This document shows, piece after piece, positions 36,070-48,222 of a DNA stretch of 64,000 bases. A program made the translations under genes and the position numbers. The DNA is from Rhypophila decipiens (lineage: Eukaryota > Ascomycota > Sordariomycetes > Sordariales > Naviculisporaceae): positions 62,001 through 126,000 of the forward strand of contig MU858060.1 in the NCBI GenBank assembly GCA_033297075.1, read 5' to 3'. Each line of letters opens with the position of its first letter. Position 1 is the first letter of the stretch. The notes under the pieces are model-generated. The model saw only the letters and a program-made list of their open reading frames with translations, made no database searches and had not been told where the DNA came from.

Positions 36070-38154
36070 AGCAGTTGCTGCCGTCCAAAGATGCCACCGA
36101 AGCTGGACGAGGGTACTTCGCCCGTGACAGGCTTTAAACTACATGCAATCTCTTGACGACGAGCGCTGTGCAACAGGGTCCTGCCTTTGGGGTTGACCAT
36201 CAGCGTACTGTAGGACGGTGTTGACGAAGGTGTGTGGAATTCGGAACTATGAATGGCCTGGGGAACCTGCATACACGAATGGGTCGGAGGGTTGGACCGG
36301 AGAATTGGGCGATTAAGACGACACGGAAGGGCTGGGCATGAGGAGAGGGCATGAGACGAAACCTCGAGAATGATGAATTCAGTGGGAATTAAAGGCACAG
36401 GACTGGGCAAAGAAGGAAGGAAAGGAAAGAAAGAACTGGACGGAGGGACAGGACGAGATGAGATGAATGAAAAGAAGGCTCCGGAATTTTTTGTTTTCCT
36501 TTTTTTGTGTATTGGCTTTTTCTCTCCCCCTTCTTTGACGCATGCACAACGGGAATAGGGAATGAATGATTACGCTGTAGTTTGATGATGTTTTTCCTTT
36601 TTTCTCCTGTTGTTTTTTCTTCCCTTCAGTAACTAGTTACCTTTACCCAAGGTAGTCTGTCATAGGCTCAGCTTGTCGTCCTTGCCTCCTTGCTCCGTCT
36701 TGACGCCCACAGACAGACTTGAATGCACAGGGCAGTCAGTTTCTTTGGGGTTTGGCCCCTCCCTATCCAGCGATTTACATGAGCCAAATTTCTTGCAGGT
36801 TTCTACGCCTACATGTACTTGTGTAAATAACTAGCCCAAAGCAGTATGATTACCTATATTATCCTACCATGGTAAGGATTTACTTGAGAATGTATTATTG
36901 TCAGTATTGATACTCATTACGCTGATGAGATCCGGGATTTTGGTGCACGAGGTAAGAGTTCAATAACATGATGTTCCTCTCTAGTATCACGGATTATGTC
37001 GAGATTCTAGACGATAAAACCAAGAAATAACAAAGGAGTCCTGTCTCCAAGCAGGACTATAGTCATGTGTTGTAGAAGATGAAGACTGCACAGCTTTTGC
37101 ATCTCCGTGTTGTTTAACCTTGAGAAACATGGAGCTCCTGAGTATTGCTGTTACTTTTTAATCCCGGGCAGGAATTACATTGAAAGATGAGCGGGATGAA
37201 CCTCTGCTCTGGAGTTTGATGAGGATGTTGGACTGATTTGTCGAGACTAAATCAGGTAAAAAGATAAAATCCGGGTGCTTTGAGTAGTACCTCACCTGGG
37301 AAATCAATGACAACTTCCATTACCGAGAATTCTATACTCAACCAGATAAATGAATGTATAAAAGCGGATGGATATTAATATTCACGGAAGGCCCGTAACC
37401 AGTGTGTTGTGTTCACAAGACTTTTATTTGCCAAAGCTTTCGGTATAGCTCAATGCTGGCTATGTATGGTATTTTAGGTTTCTCTATTTCCTGTGCTTGT
37501 CCTTGACCTCGGAATCTTGCCTGTGCAATTCCATCTATGCCATGTGGTCCCGCGCCCTCCGTCTCATAGAGATGTTCTTTACCTGCCCATTCACCCGAAA
37601 GTCTCGACCATGAACGAGAGCTCCCATACGGGCGGACAGGCGTGTTATCGCTTCTCCGGATTTTATGCTCGCTAGAAGGGAAGAGAACAAAGGAAAAAGA
37701 ACGCGATTGGTCTGGTCCTCCCGTGATTGATGACCAGAATAATTATACATGAGTTTACGGCTACACAGGAGGCCGCCGCCGTAGAGTCGAAAGAGAAGTA
37801 AATTGAGATACGCCGACGCTCCTCGTCACAGACATTTATTTTTTAGGTAACTTTACCCGAGACACAGACAGCGTCTCATCGATCTTCTCTAGAGGACCAA
37901 TAGGGCGGGGCATTCCAAGACTTACCTATTTCTTGTCCATAGGCCAAGACTGTTAGCAAGGACCCAAGCCCAGCAACCAAGTACCGTGGGGTATATGCCA
38001 GGATGTGGTGAAAGGAAATGGCGGCCGAGATTCTCGTCCATGAGCAAAGGTCCCCCGCCTTGCTTTCCCCCTTCAGATCCGCCTTTTCCTTTCCTATATA
38101 TAGTGGCTTGCCAAACGCCCAAGTCGTCGCGTTTCTTCTTATTCCCGGCTTCGT
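36070..38154. other. Convergent 3' spacer, 2.1 kb
   Basis: Contains the 3' UTRs of yak1 (plus) and of the RRM protein gene (minus). AT-rich in the middle. No gene, RNA or repeat recognised. Confidence 0.45.
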
Positions 38155-39296
38155 TTATCGCCTACCACCTCTTCCTCTTCCACGACCGCCGCCGCGATTG
38201 GCGTTGCCTCGGACTAACCCATCGCTGTACAAGCCCTTTGGACCTTTGGGGGGCTGTCGGCCGTTGACAGTGGGGAATGCGTCATCCGTCTCCATGGGGT
38301 CGGCAAAGCCCATAGTGCCGTCGACAATGTTGTCGTTGGTCGGCGAAGGGTTATTATTGCGATGGGCACGAGGTCCCGTGGGTGGGTTCCTTGGGCCTGT
38401 GGGAGGGGCAGAACTCGATGGTGTCAATGCAGGAGAAGCGCCTGCTGCCTTGGGGTATACTTTGAGAGTGTAACCATCGGCCTGTCAAAGGGTTTAGTTA
38501 GCTAGCCTGTCAATCGAAAGTGGGGGTTTAGAAGCGAGACGAACGGTCTGGTCATTGAAAGTTGCAATCACGTTCTCCGCACCCTCCCTGCTCTCAAAGG
38601 TAATCTCGGCCAAAACGAAGGGGTGGGTTTTAACAATCTGGCAGCGAGAGATGATGCCGCCGACAGGAGTCATGGCGGTCTCGATGTCAGCCGCCGTGGT
38701 ACCCGGTGCGAAATTCTGAGCCATCACGGCAAATGGCCCAGCGAGACCCCGAATTGTCAGCCCTCTGTTGAAAGACGATCCTGCATTCTCGGGAGATGGC
38801 ATTGGCGACCTGTTGCGTGCTGATCCGGGAAGAAGCTCTGTCCTTATCAGGGCCTCTGCGACCTTCGCAGCCTGTCGCTTCTGACGTGGGTTTCCAGAGG
38901 GTCCAAGATTGGGGTTGTGAATACGTGAGGCGAGAGAGCTGGGCTTGGGGCTGTTTCTGTTTGAGTTGCTGCCATGAAGGTCGTGGACCCATTCGCCATC
39001 GACATTGCCAGAGCTAGCGCGCTGTGATCCCGTTCGCTTGGTGATGCCTGCGCGGCTGGCCATTGAGCCTCCTAGTCCTTTCGAGGTGGGCGTGCTTGAC
39101 CGGCGGTCCTTGCCAAAAATCTTGGCGGCGAGGGCTTCATTCTTTTTGCGGTCGCGACCTGGGTTGGGAGGAAACATTCCGGGTTAGTTCAACAGATGGC
39201 AGACGTCTGAGAGAACCTTGCTGCGGAAAACATACTCTCGTCGATAAAGCTCTGGAAGTCGGCTGCGACTTGTTTTTTTCCGTTTCCTGCAGCCAT
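38155..39296 (-). CDS. Small RRM-type nuclear RNA-binding protein
   Basis: Three exons (39296-39236, 39158-38545, 38481-38155) give 333 aa. The N-terminus is MAAGNGKKQVAADFQSFIDE, then basic and Ser-rich sequence. Residues from about 147 (GLTIRGLAGPFAVMAQNF) to about 230 have the pattern of an RNA-recognition motif: beta strands GLTIRGL and VLAEITFES and an ALY/REF-like spacing. The C-terminus is Pro-rich and ends in an RGG-type tract (NRGGGRGRGRGGRR), a typical RNA-binding tail. Both introns have CTAAC branch sites (GAACTAACC and GCTAACTAA). I see no exact orthologue name; an mRNA export or processing role is inference from the RRM plus RGG layout. It is divergent from sec15. Confidence 0.75.
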
Positions 39297-39867
39297 GGCG
39301 GCGCCGTGAAAAATGAAATATTGTGAAGTAGGTATGTAGAAAAGCTCAAGATCTGGTTGTTCTTGTCTATTGCAGTCGACTGAGAGGCAGTGGGAATGAG
39401 GTGGAGGCTTTTGCTTAAAAGATGCCAGTCGCGGGGAGGAAGCGTCGTGTTGAAATTGATTTGGTCAAGTTAAACGAAGAATGGCATTCTCCAATTGCTT
39501 GGAGGCGTGTTTGGCATTGGGCGCGTCAGAGGATATTTTGCCCCTGCAATTCTCAGCTCCCGTTGGCTCCGCTGGGTCCACCCTTCCCGCTGGTTTGATG
39601 CGGCAAATGTGGAGCCTTGCCCATTTGCGGGTAGTCAACCCTAACCCTGACACGACGATGGTCGACCGGCTACCCCTGGCGCTCCCGCCTTACCCCACAT
39701 TAGCTAGCAGTGCAGGACTGGATGCGCATTCACTGCATAAATGATGGATGCCTGGAACGACTAAGTACTGATATGCATTGAGCTTCCGCCGAATACTCGA
39801 ATTCCTGAGGAAACCCATCCAACTAGTCGACTACGAAAGACATAGCAAGCAATAAACAACAGAAAAG
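39297..39867. other. Divergent promoter between the RRM gene and sec15
   Basis: 571 bp. Contains a two-unit telomere-like box at 39637-39648. No coding frame supported. Confidence 0.5.
39637..39648 (+). promoter_or_regulatory. Telobox-like element AACCCTAACCCT
   Basis: Two telomere-type units lie 220 bp before the sec15 start. In fungi and plants such boxes in promoters bind Myb-type telobox proteins (Tbf1/TRF). Function here is inferred from the sequence only. Confidence 0.4.
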
Positions 39868-42738
39868 ATGGGGAGAAAAGAGAAAACATGGGATGATTAC
39901 GACTCAGCAGTTGACCAGGTCAGCACATCTTCCACTGCGATCTTGTTGGATGAACCAGTTGGGAACTGACATTGTCACTCGTAGATTATCCTTGCGCCTT
40001 CGGATTCGGATTTCCTCGACCAACTCATCCCAGTGCTCAAAGATGCCACGACAAGCAGCCGGACCGCGTCGCTTGTCCAGAGCCTCTCCCAATATGCCGA
40101 GGATCGAGAAGCCGATATCGAACAAATCGGTCTGACAAAACACGAGGAGTTTCTGGCTTCTGTAAGCCAGTTGCAGCAAGTCCACGTGGGAACCGTCAGC
40201 TTGACTGTCGAGATCTTGGATCTTAACGAATCGATCCAGACCAGCACACAGAAGCTGGCAGAACAGAAGCAGGCCCTGGTGAATACCAAAGGCGTTCGGC
40301 AAAACATCACCGAGGTTTCGGATGCTCTCGAGGAGTCGCTCAGGATATTGCATGCGGTCAACAAGGCGCACGAGCTGATACGGAAGAAAAAGTACTATGG
40401 AGCTCTCAAGGCGCTCGAGGACCTCCAGAACGAGCACCTGGTGCCCATCATCCAGAACAAATATGCAACCCAGTACCGGCTCGCCGATCTCATACAAAAA
40501 TCCATCCCGGCTTCACAAAAGACCATCTCCGAGGCAGTCATGACAGACCTGAACACATGGCTCTACCTTATTCGAGAAACATCACAGTTCCTGGGAGAAG
40601 TCGCATTCTATCACACCAAACAACGGTTGGAGAGGCAGCAACAGCGTGTGCAGGCAAACGAGTTTCTCAGCCACTTCAAACTCAACTCTGCCATCGAGCT
40701 GGTCGTTGACGAGAGCAATGAATTTGACGTGCTCAACAATGACGAGGTGCAGGTGGACTTTACACCCTTGCACGAGGCTATGCATATTCATGAGGCTCTG
40801 GGACAGAGCGACAGATTCCGTGCCGATTACGCAGCTACCAGACGGCAGCAAAAAGAACTGCTGATGCCTAGTTCTGTGAATCTTGTGGTGGATGACGACG
40901 ACTTTTCGCTTAGTGCGCTATTGGAAGGGATTGCCGGGTTCGCCATCATCGAGAAAGCAACGATGCAGCGGGCCCCGCAGCTTCGCTCCACGGTCGAGGT
41001 TGGTCGTCCCCCTTCAAGGCCCCCTTCAAGACATAATTCTGACGCTTGACAGGTCGATGAGCTTTGGGATTCCATGTGTCAAACTGCCATCAGGTTGACG
41101 TCCAAGTCGCTGGCAGACTTGACAGACGCCAAGCGACTACGCGACATTGAGGGAGTGGTTGCCTTGTTTATCCAGACGATGGAGGTAGGGCAACTTCAAA
41201 CCCCGCTTCTTCTGGAGCCTAGCTGACACAACAACAGAGTTGGGGGTACTCGGTCACCATGTTGAATAACTTCCAACTGAAACTGTTCCACAAGTATGCC
41301 GATGTATTGAAACGTCGGTTCAGTGACGACTTTCAAGAGGTACGCTCTCTCTGGGGATTCGCTCATCAAGGTCACCAGCCGAGACTGATACTGACTGCCC
41401 CTGCACAGATTGTTTCGACCGATGATTACATGCCGATGACCATCAATACACTGGATGAATACGAAAAGGTTCTGAAGGTTACGTGGTTCACGCCGGACAA
41501 ACCAGTCGAAGAACTGACGTGAGTGATGATGCAGCCACATTGGGAGCATATGGTGCTAACATATCTACAGGTTCCCGTGCGTTCTGCCATTCTCGCAGAT
41601 GTATCCTCTTTGCTGCATCGATATCAGGAATTTCCGTAGCCAGTTTTATTGGTTCTCGGATGATCACTTCCAGCACCCCAACGTGATCAACGAAACGCTC
41701 AAAAAGGTCTGTCGCCCATGCCGAATCTCGATATCAATGATAGACTGCTGACACAACGTGTAGTCCCTGGACGAAATCTTGACCGAGAAAGTCTGCAAAT
41801 CTCTTGTCGAAAGGCTGAGCTCTCAGTACCTGGGGCAGATTGTCCAGATTTTGATCAACCTCGAACACTTTGAAATCGCGTGTCAGGAACTGGAGCAACT
41901 TCTAATCAAAGATCGCGCCAACACCTCAGCCGGTGGGCCGGTGACCCTAATGGCAACCGAGCAGTTCAGGAGCAACAAGAAGACGGCAGAGAAGCGTATC
42001 TTTGAGCTCGTCAACTCAAAGATTGATGATCTAGTCGACACGTCTGATTATGATTGGTATGTCGAGCGATTCTTCTTCAAGGGAATAATGCTAACGCGAT
42101 TGCTAGGATGTCGCCAACAAAGCCGGACAGAGCAAGCAGTTACATGAAGACATTGACCCAGTACCTGCAAAACATTATGAGCTCCACCTTGCTTGGTCTC
42201 CCCAGAGAAATCAAGGAGCTCATCTACTTTGATGCCCTCAGCCACGCATCAAACAAGATTCTCGTAAGTTCTTGGTTCCGTTCTGGCACACCGACCAATG
42301 AAATCACTGACCATTTTAACTCTTGTAACTCGTAACAGGCCCTTCCTCTCTCGCCAGACGTGAAAAAGATCAACCCGAACGGAGTGACGGCCATGGCCCT
42401 CGACGTCCAGCACCTGACTGAATTCGTAGCCAGCCTCGACAACGCATTGCTAGAGCAGAACCTGGACGAGCTACAGCAGACCGTGGCCCTGATGCAATCC
42501 GACAATCACGACGAGTTCTTTGACATTTCGTTGAGAAATAAGAAATACGGCCGTGTTAATGCCTTGAATGGCCAGATCTTGCTGGAAAAGTAAATTGTCC
42601 CAATACCTCCAGGTTTGATGTCGTCTTTGCTAACAACAACTGCTTTGCTTTGTCTACAGAGTCACCCAGACGGTGGATAATCCCAGTCGAGCTCCGGCGC
42701 CGCTCGCTAATTTCGGATCGCGCTTCGGCTTGAGGTGA
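39868..42738 (+). CDS. sec15: Exocyst subunit Sec15
   Basis: Ten exons (39868-39918, 39985-40998, 41053-41184, 41238-41339, 41409-41518, 41571-41706, 41764-42056, 42107-42263, 42339-42589, 42660-42738) give 774 aa, the usual size of fungal Sec15. Helical sequence runs through the whole protein; the N-terminal coiled part (QIGLTKHEEFLASVSQLQQV), the block IRKKKYYGALKALEDLQ, and the C-terminal FPCVLPFSQMYPLC and LLGLPREIKELIYFDALS are typical of Sec15/EXOC6. Sec15 links the Rab Sec4 on secretory vesicles to the exocyst at hyphal tips. All introns are short, GT-AG, several with CTAAC/CTGAC branch sites. The last exon supplies only SRFGLR and a short tail; it is the least certain part. Confidence 0.93.
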
Positions 42739-44173
42739 AGCAACCTACTTACTCCTTGCATTTCGTTGTCTGATCTACCCAGGCCTACCTGTTACCCTGG
42801 GTTGGTTGTTGCAGAAGAGATATTAACTACCGGCCTTCTTATGGCCAACTCTTCGATAGGTCGGCCTATCTCTCTTCGCAAATAGGCCAGTCGCCGTCAT
42901 AGACATACGTCCTTGGGAGAAGGAGAGAGGATGACGAGAAGACGAGACGTCACGGTTAAACAGAACGGACACCCCCGAACTCTGCGAATACTTAATAAAT
43001 CACGAGCCATGATCCATTTTTCATATTGACTACTTAAGCCTGAGCCATAAACCTAACCTGCCTGCCTACCCGCCTACCTGCCTGTCCGCCGACTCCTTGC
43101 AACATGTGCTGGCCTACCCTGGTATGAAACGGCAATGACAGAGAGCAAAGGAGGAAAATGCAACAGCCAAATCGATTTTGAGTCGTCTGGTTGCGGCCTA
43201 TAAAAAGGAAACACTCGACAGCCAAATTGAGAGAGAAAAAGAAGGAGAGATAAGAAACAGCACGCTCAATACAGTAACCAATAACACTAGCACTTGAATT
43301 GTTTCCGGTTTCCGCTCTTTTTGGTCTTGACGAGGAAGAAAGCAACATGACAGCCCACCCCACCGAAGGTAAATAATTTAAAGCGCTAGATAACCTAAGA
43401 AACGAGAAAAAGCAAAAGGAAACAAGGAAAAATAGAGACATGGTATCAAGATCGCCCCGCCGCCAACTCCCAGCTCCCAGCTCCAATCGATAGCCCTAGC
43501 ATCCAGAAAGGAAAAACAGAGCCTCCTCCATATTTTTGTCTTTTTCTTCTTCCTCCTCCTTCACTACCCCCTCGTCGTGGAATTGGAAATGGGGGTCAAG
43601 AAAGTGTTGCTGTTCCTGTTGCTTGGTACCGTAGTCGTGTTGCTCTACCGAGGCTGGGGTGGTGGCACTGGTAGGGGTAGCGACGGGCGTAGAATAAGAA
43701 AACGTCGAAAAAGAAGGAGACGTCGAATAAGGGGACTCCGTGGTATCTGTACTTGCTGCTCCTCTTCTCCTTCCAGTTCCTTTTCTGGGGGGCAAGTCAA
43801 CAACGCGTGTGGTAACGCCGGGCGGTAGAGCTAGTCCAGACCCAACGGGTGGTAGAGCGAAGACGGACATGCCGGGTACGGGTACGGGTCCAGGTACAGG
43901 AGCGGTTACAGAAACAGGCAGATGGGCAGAGCGAGGCGCGATAACCTTGTAACGTCTCACTCCTCTCTCCATGATATTATTTCCTGGCAAATAGGCGCAA
44001 CTATTGGGATCAGGATAAGAGGTATTTACTGGGTCGGGCAATTGTGTGGTACTGGTGGGGTCGGGGAATCGTGCGGTACTGTGGATGACGCGGGAGTTGC
44101 TGCTGTTCACTCCCGGGTCAGTGTCTTCTTCGCTCTTCATGCATGGCTGTTGTTCCGCACGCTGAGTCGTTTC
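42739..44173. other. 3' spacer between sec15 and hap5, with a long open frame
   Basis: Contains the sec15 3' UTR (left) and the hap5 3' region (right). On the minus strand 44140-43496 stays open for 214 codons of Pro/Ser/Thr-rich sequence; it could be an alternative C-terminal extension of Hap5 (see findings) but has no domain of its own. Not called as a gene. Confidence 0.45.
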
Positions 44174-45071
44174 CTAAGCGCTCTGCTGTATTTTGGGGTT
44201 TTGGTGTCAGTCAAGTCATAAAATATACTCAAGCATGTTTCATTCCGAGACAGGAATGTGTCTTGGGGGTCCTTACCTGTTGCGGCGGCATAGCCGTGTA
44301 GTACATGTCATCCGTAGAATACATGGGAGCCTGTGGTTGACCGTACTGCGCCGGAGCCCCAGGTTGGCCAGGGTACATGATCTGAGGCTGGCGGTAGTCG
44401 GCCTCGGACCCGATGTTGTGCCCGCCGAGCTGGCCATAATCGGGCCCGGGAGCCATGTGTTGACCGTGGCCCTGGGCGCCGACTCCGGGCGGAAGCTGGG
44501 ACTGGGCAGCGGCTTGTGCCGACGCAGCCTGTCCGCCAGCAGCCCTCTTGGCGTGGCTCGACGCCTCCTCACGGGGAACGATGTCGATCAAAAAGTCGAA
44601 CATGTCCGACTTGGATAAAGCTGAGGCAATATCAGACCTTTGGAGAGTGCGGCGCTTATTCTCCTCGGCGTGGATCCAGGCACGCATCGTGAGCTCCGTG
44701 ATGAAGATGTCGCAGCCTTTCGCAAACAAGATGGGGGCTTCGGCCGAGATCATCTTGACTTCGGGATCCGCCTTCATGACCTTCTTGATGCGGGCCAGCG
44801 GTAATTGGTGCATCTTGTAGTCGTGAGGGTCGTTCTCGAGGTGGTGGATCATCTGCTGCCAGTAGGCTGTCAGGATGTCCTTGTACTGTCCAGTGAGTCC
44901 CTGGTGGACGTTGGCCCAGACGCCCGTGTACAGCTGCGAAGGGGCAAAGCCTTGGGCCGACAAGGCGGCGCTCGCGCCGTAGTGTCCGCCATGGCTGGTG
45001 TCATAGGCGTGTGGCTGTTGTTGCCCTTGTTGCTGGCCATGTGGTGCCGAGGATGAGTTCTGGGGGTCCAT
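44174..45071 (-). CDS. hap5: CCAAT-binding complex subunit Hap5/HapE (NF-YC)
   Basis: Two exons (45071-44277 and 44185-44174) give 268 aa; the second exon adds only QSA before the stop. The N-terminal 45 residues are Gln/His-rich. Residues about 48-168 are the NF-YC core: a conserved lead-in ([20 protein letters not shown]) and the histone fold [18 protein letters not shown] to [13 protein letters not shown]. The tail is Gln/Pro/Gly-rich. Hap5 pairs with Hap3 through the histone fold and with Hap2 binds CCAAT boxes in many fungal promoters, including iron and redox control through HapX. Alternative acceptors 12 and 24 nt downstream would skip the stop and extend the protein. The core assignment is firm, the last residues are not. 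Confidence 0.93.
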
Positions 45072-46805
45072 GATTGTCTATTTATGGCGAGTTTTGCCGG
45101 GGCCCAAAATAGTTTCAGATTCTTTCAGGGTTCCAAGAATTGAGCTAGATGAGCACCATGAAAAGTTAGTAAACCCGGAATTTGATCCAAGGTCAAGAAG
45201 TATATATTAATCTGTTGACGGGTTCATGAAGTGGTTAATAAGTGCAACTGGGACGATGAGTGAATGAGAGGAGCAGTGTTGTGTTGGACCCTGTCGCGTC
45301 ACCGCCAGGTTTTTGGTTGCTGTCCAAACTCAAAACCCGACTTCGGGTTGGAACTTGGAAATTTGGCCAACTTTGACTTGCGACTGACTGCCTTTTTCCG
45401 ATGCGTGTTTCTAGCGCTACATCGCTGTGTCCTTCGTAGCCAACTCATCTAGAGTGTTCGGGCAGTCCTCTCGTGACGATGGAACCTTTTGTTTACTTTG
45501 CTGCTGACAATGCGATACGACCTCTGATGAGGCAGCAACACCTGACAGACAGGGCGTTTCATTACCCGTTTCCTTGAATAGGCCATCAAATAAGAATGAA
45601 CCAGCCTCCGGCAGTGACATCTCTTGATTGTGAGGCATGATTGGTGCTCAAGTCTGATGAGTTTTGAGAGGGGTGGAGTTTTCTGTTAGACTTCGCCCAG
45701 TCCGTTCGTCACTTGCTGCCTTTGCTCGTGCCAAATGGTACGCACCAAGGACGGACCCCAGTTTCGCATCTCAGGCTCCTTTCTGTTTGGTCCAGCCAGG
45801 GCGTCGGTTTCCTCTTTCGCGCGGCTTTTGGTTTGCAGTCAAAAGTCTAAGAAAGTGTAATTGTTCGTAGCGAGCCACTCAGCTCCATCCTCAAAAAGGG
45901 GTATGAAATGATTGGTGAGATTGGGGAGGGTACCTTTATTTGGTGGTCCGGTGGGTTGGTTGGTGCGAAAATATGAGAATCTGATTTGTTTGTCGAATGG
46001 AGCAAGAGCCAAAGAAATGGAATCGTTTCGTGACAAGATAAAAACGTTAAAACGTACCTTTTATGGTCTGGAACGGTTGCAACTACGCGCAGTTGCAAAA
46101 GTAAAAGATGGGGAAAGTTGATTAGGATCTGTTTCTTCTTTTTGTGAGATATTTTGCAAGAAAAGCGCGCCAAAAGGCAAGATGGGAAAGCCGATGATGA
46201 CTTGTGTTGCGCAGAAGCGGTCAACAGACGAGGTTGGGCATCAGTGACTGCGGGAGACCCAAAGATGTCTTGTGGCGCAGGGCTGTTTTGGTAGTGAAGA
46301 AGCGTCTGAATACAGACTGCGGGGTGTAAATGCAGACACTTGCGCGCGGGAGGGGTGGAATCAGCACTTTTCTCAGCCCAAAATTCGGAACTCAAAGTGC
46401 AGTGGCAAAACGAACGTGCATGTCCTTGCTGGCTGACGGCTTCCCTGCTTGGGGCTTGCGACCTCTTTATGCGGCCAACTGCGTGTTTAGGCGCTTGCCC
46501 AACCGTTGACAACTGGCACTCCAGCCTCAACTCCCCGCCCTATGATGATGACGGAAGCATCCCGTCTCGGAGCTGGTCTGGGCGCCTCAAAGGTGGAGCC
46601 AAGCATCAATGTTTCTCCTTGCCGACGGCAGCCCAGACGACCCACCAGAGGCTTAACCCGATTGGACAGAAGCTTTGGTGGGGCCGCTTGGTGGGTTTTG
46701 ATTCAGGTGGTCGGTCCCACTTGAATTTTCTCAACTCCAAAAAGCTTTCGCGAATTTTCTTTTGCCATCATTCACCCAACTCTTCGTTATTGGCCCTCTG
46801 TGAAC
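45072..46805. other. Divergent promoter region, hap5 and fcf2
   Basis: 1.7 kb. Several short frames on both strands have no domains. No repeat or RNA gene recognised. Confidence 0.45.
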
Positions 46806-47616
46806 ATGGCCACCGCAAATCTCACAGACGAGGATATTGACCGGCTGTTGGCTGAGGCAGAGACTCGCCTTGCAGCCAGCAATGACTCCAAAGCACTTGT
46901 CCCCGTGGCAGCCTCAACCAAGACCCTGAGGGCTCCAGCGGCCACCATCTCGACTGAAGGGCAGGCAGTTGTCGCCAAGACGCAATCCAAGGAGCTTTCC
47001 GTCAGAATACCCAAACCTGCCCAAGCCAAAACGGTAAGACCTTTCTTCATATCCTCCCCCCGACGTTCAGTGATGAAGATATATCCCAATTTTAGTGACG
47101 CAGGACGGCGTCCCGTTATGGGAGGCTCCCTGCACCAAAATGATCACCTATAATCATAGTTACTCTGAGGGCGTCTCAAACCTACTTCTTTGTTTTGACA
47201 ATATGGCTCTGAGGCATGGTGCTGACAAGGAATGATAGGCTGCTGATAAAAAGGATGCGCTCGCCGATTGGTATAATTTGCCGAAAACGGAATTGACCCC
47301 CGAGCTCAAGCGTGACTTGCAAATTCTCAAGATGCGTGACGTTGTAGCCATGGGAAAACAGTACTTCAAGAAGGATTCCAGGAAGAACTTTGTCCCCGAA
47401 TACTGCGCTGTTGGACGAATTCTTCCTGGCGCCACGGATGGCTCCAACCATCGGTTGACCAAGAAGGAGCAGAAGCGCACGATTGTCGAGGAGGTCTTGG
47501 CCGGCCAGACGACGAGCAAGTTCAAGAGCAAATACCACGAGGTCCAGGAGAAGAAGCAGAGCGGAAACAAGCTGTACTACAAGAAGCTGGTAGCGGGTAG
47601 ACGTCGCAAGGGCTGA
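46806..47616 (+). CDS. fcf2: Ribosome biogenesis factor Fcf2
   Basis: Two exons (46806-47033, 47239-47616) give 201 aa. The C-terminal part is the Fcf2 domain: WYNLPKTELTPELKRDLQIL, then KDSRKNFVPEYCAVGRI and a basic end (KSKYHEVQEKKQSGNKLYYK). The N-terminal half is less conserved and begins with the acidic helix TDEDIDRLLAEAE. Fcf2 is a nucleolar protein of the small-subunit processome, needed for 18S pre-rRNA cleavage. The 205-nt intron is long for this window; its acceptor AATGATAG at 47238 keeps frame and restores ADKKDALADWYNLP. Animal homologues are TdT-interacting protein TDIF2/DNTTIP2. Confidence 0.92.
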
Positions 47617-48222
47617 GTGAGAATAACGGTGTGGACCAATTCGTTTATCGGACGACAACTAAAGGGCACGGCGAAAAACCACCAATATTTGGCCATGGAT
47701 CCTTCACTTTGGGGTCTGGATTGTAAGACTGCCACCAGGAATGAACCGCAACTGGCCAAACTCTGGGTCTACAGCGAGATTGAAGCTCGCAGTTGACAGA
47801 CTGGAATGTCTGCGTGGACTGACCGCCGAGGCGAGGCTGGGGAGGATGAGGCAGTTGGACTACGACTTTCTCTTGAGTCTGTCTGCTGGGGATGCCAATT
47901 ATGGGATATGATGGAAATGGCTGACCGGCCTAACCTTACGTATGGGCTATTAATACAAGATGATGAAGTCCAAAATCTTGATGCATATTCTTCGTGATAA
48001 TCTTAGGTTGAATCTATGGACTCTGAAATTTATTCCATGAGAACGTGGAGGAGAAATGTTTTAAGAATTGCTTTCTTATCGATAAGAGCACGGGATAGGC
48101 GCTGTGGCCGGCCCTGGAGCTCCAAGCCTTCAACTCAATCGCGCTAAAATCTCGGTTGATGCACGAACGTGGATGCTTTCCAACCGAACATTCATCTTTT
48201 CCTGTCGACGGGCATTGCAAAT
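47617..48222. other. Spacer between fcf2 and the uS10m gene
   Basis: 3' UTR of fcf2 and promoter of the next gene. No coding or RNA signal seen. Confidence 0.45.

Noticed and set aside
43496..44140. 214-codon minus-strand frame as a separate gene
   Set aside because: No domain, low complexity, directly behind hap5; treated as possible alternative hap5 sequence or UTR.
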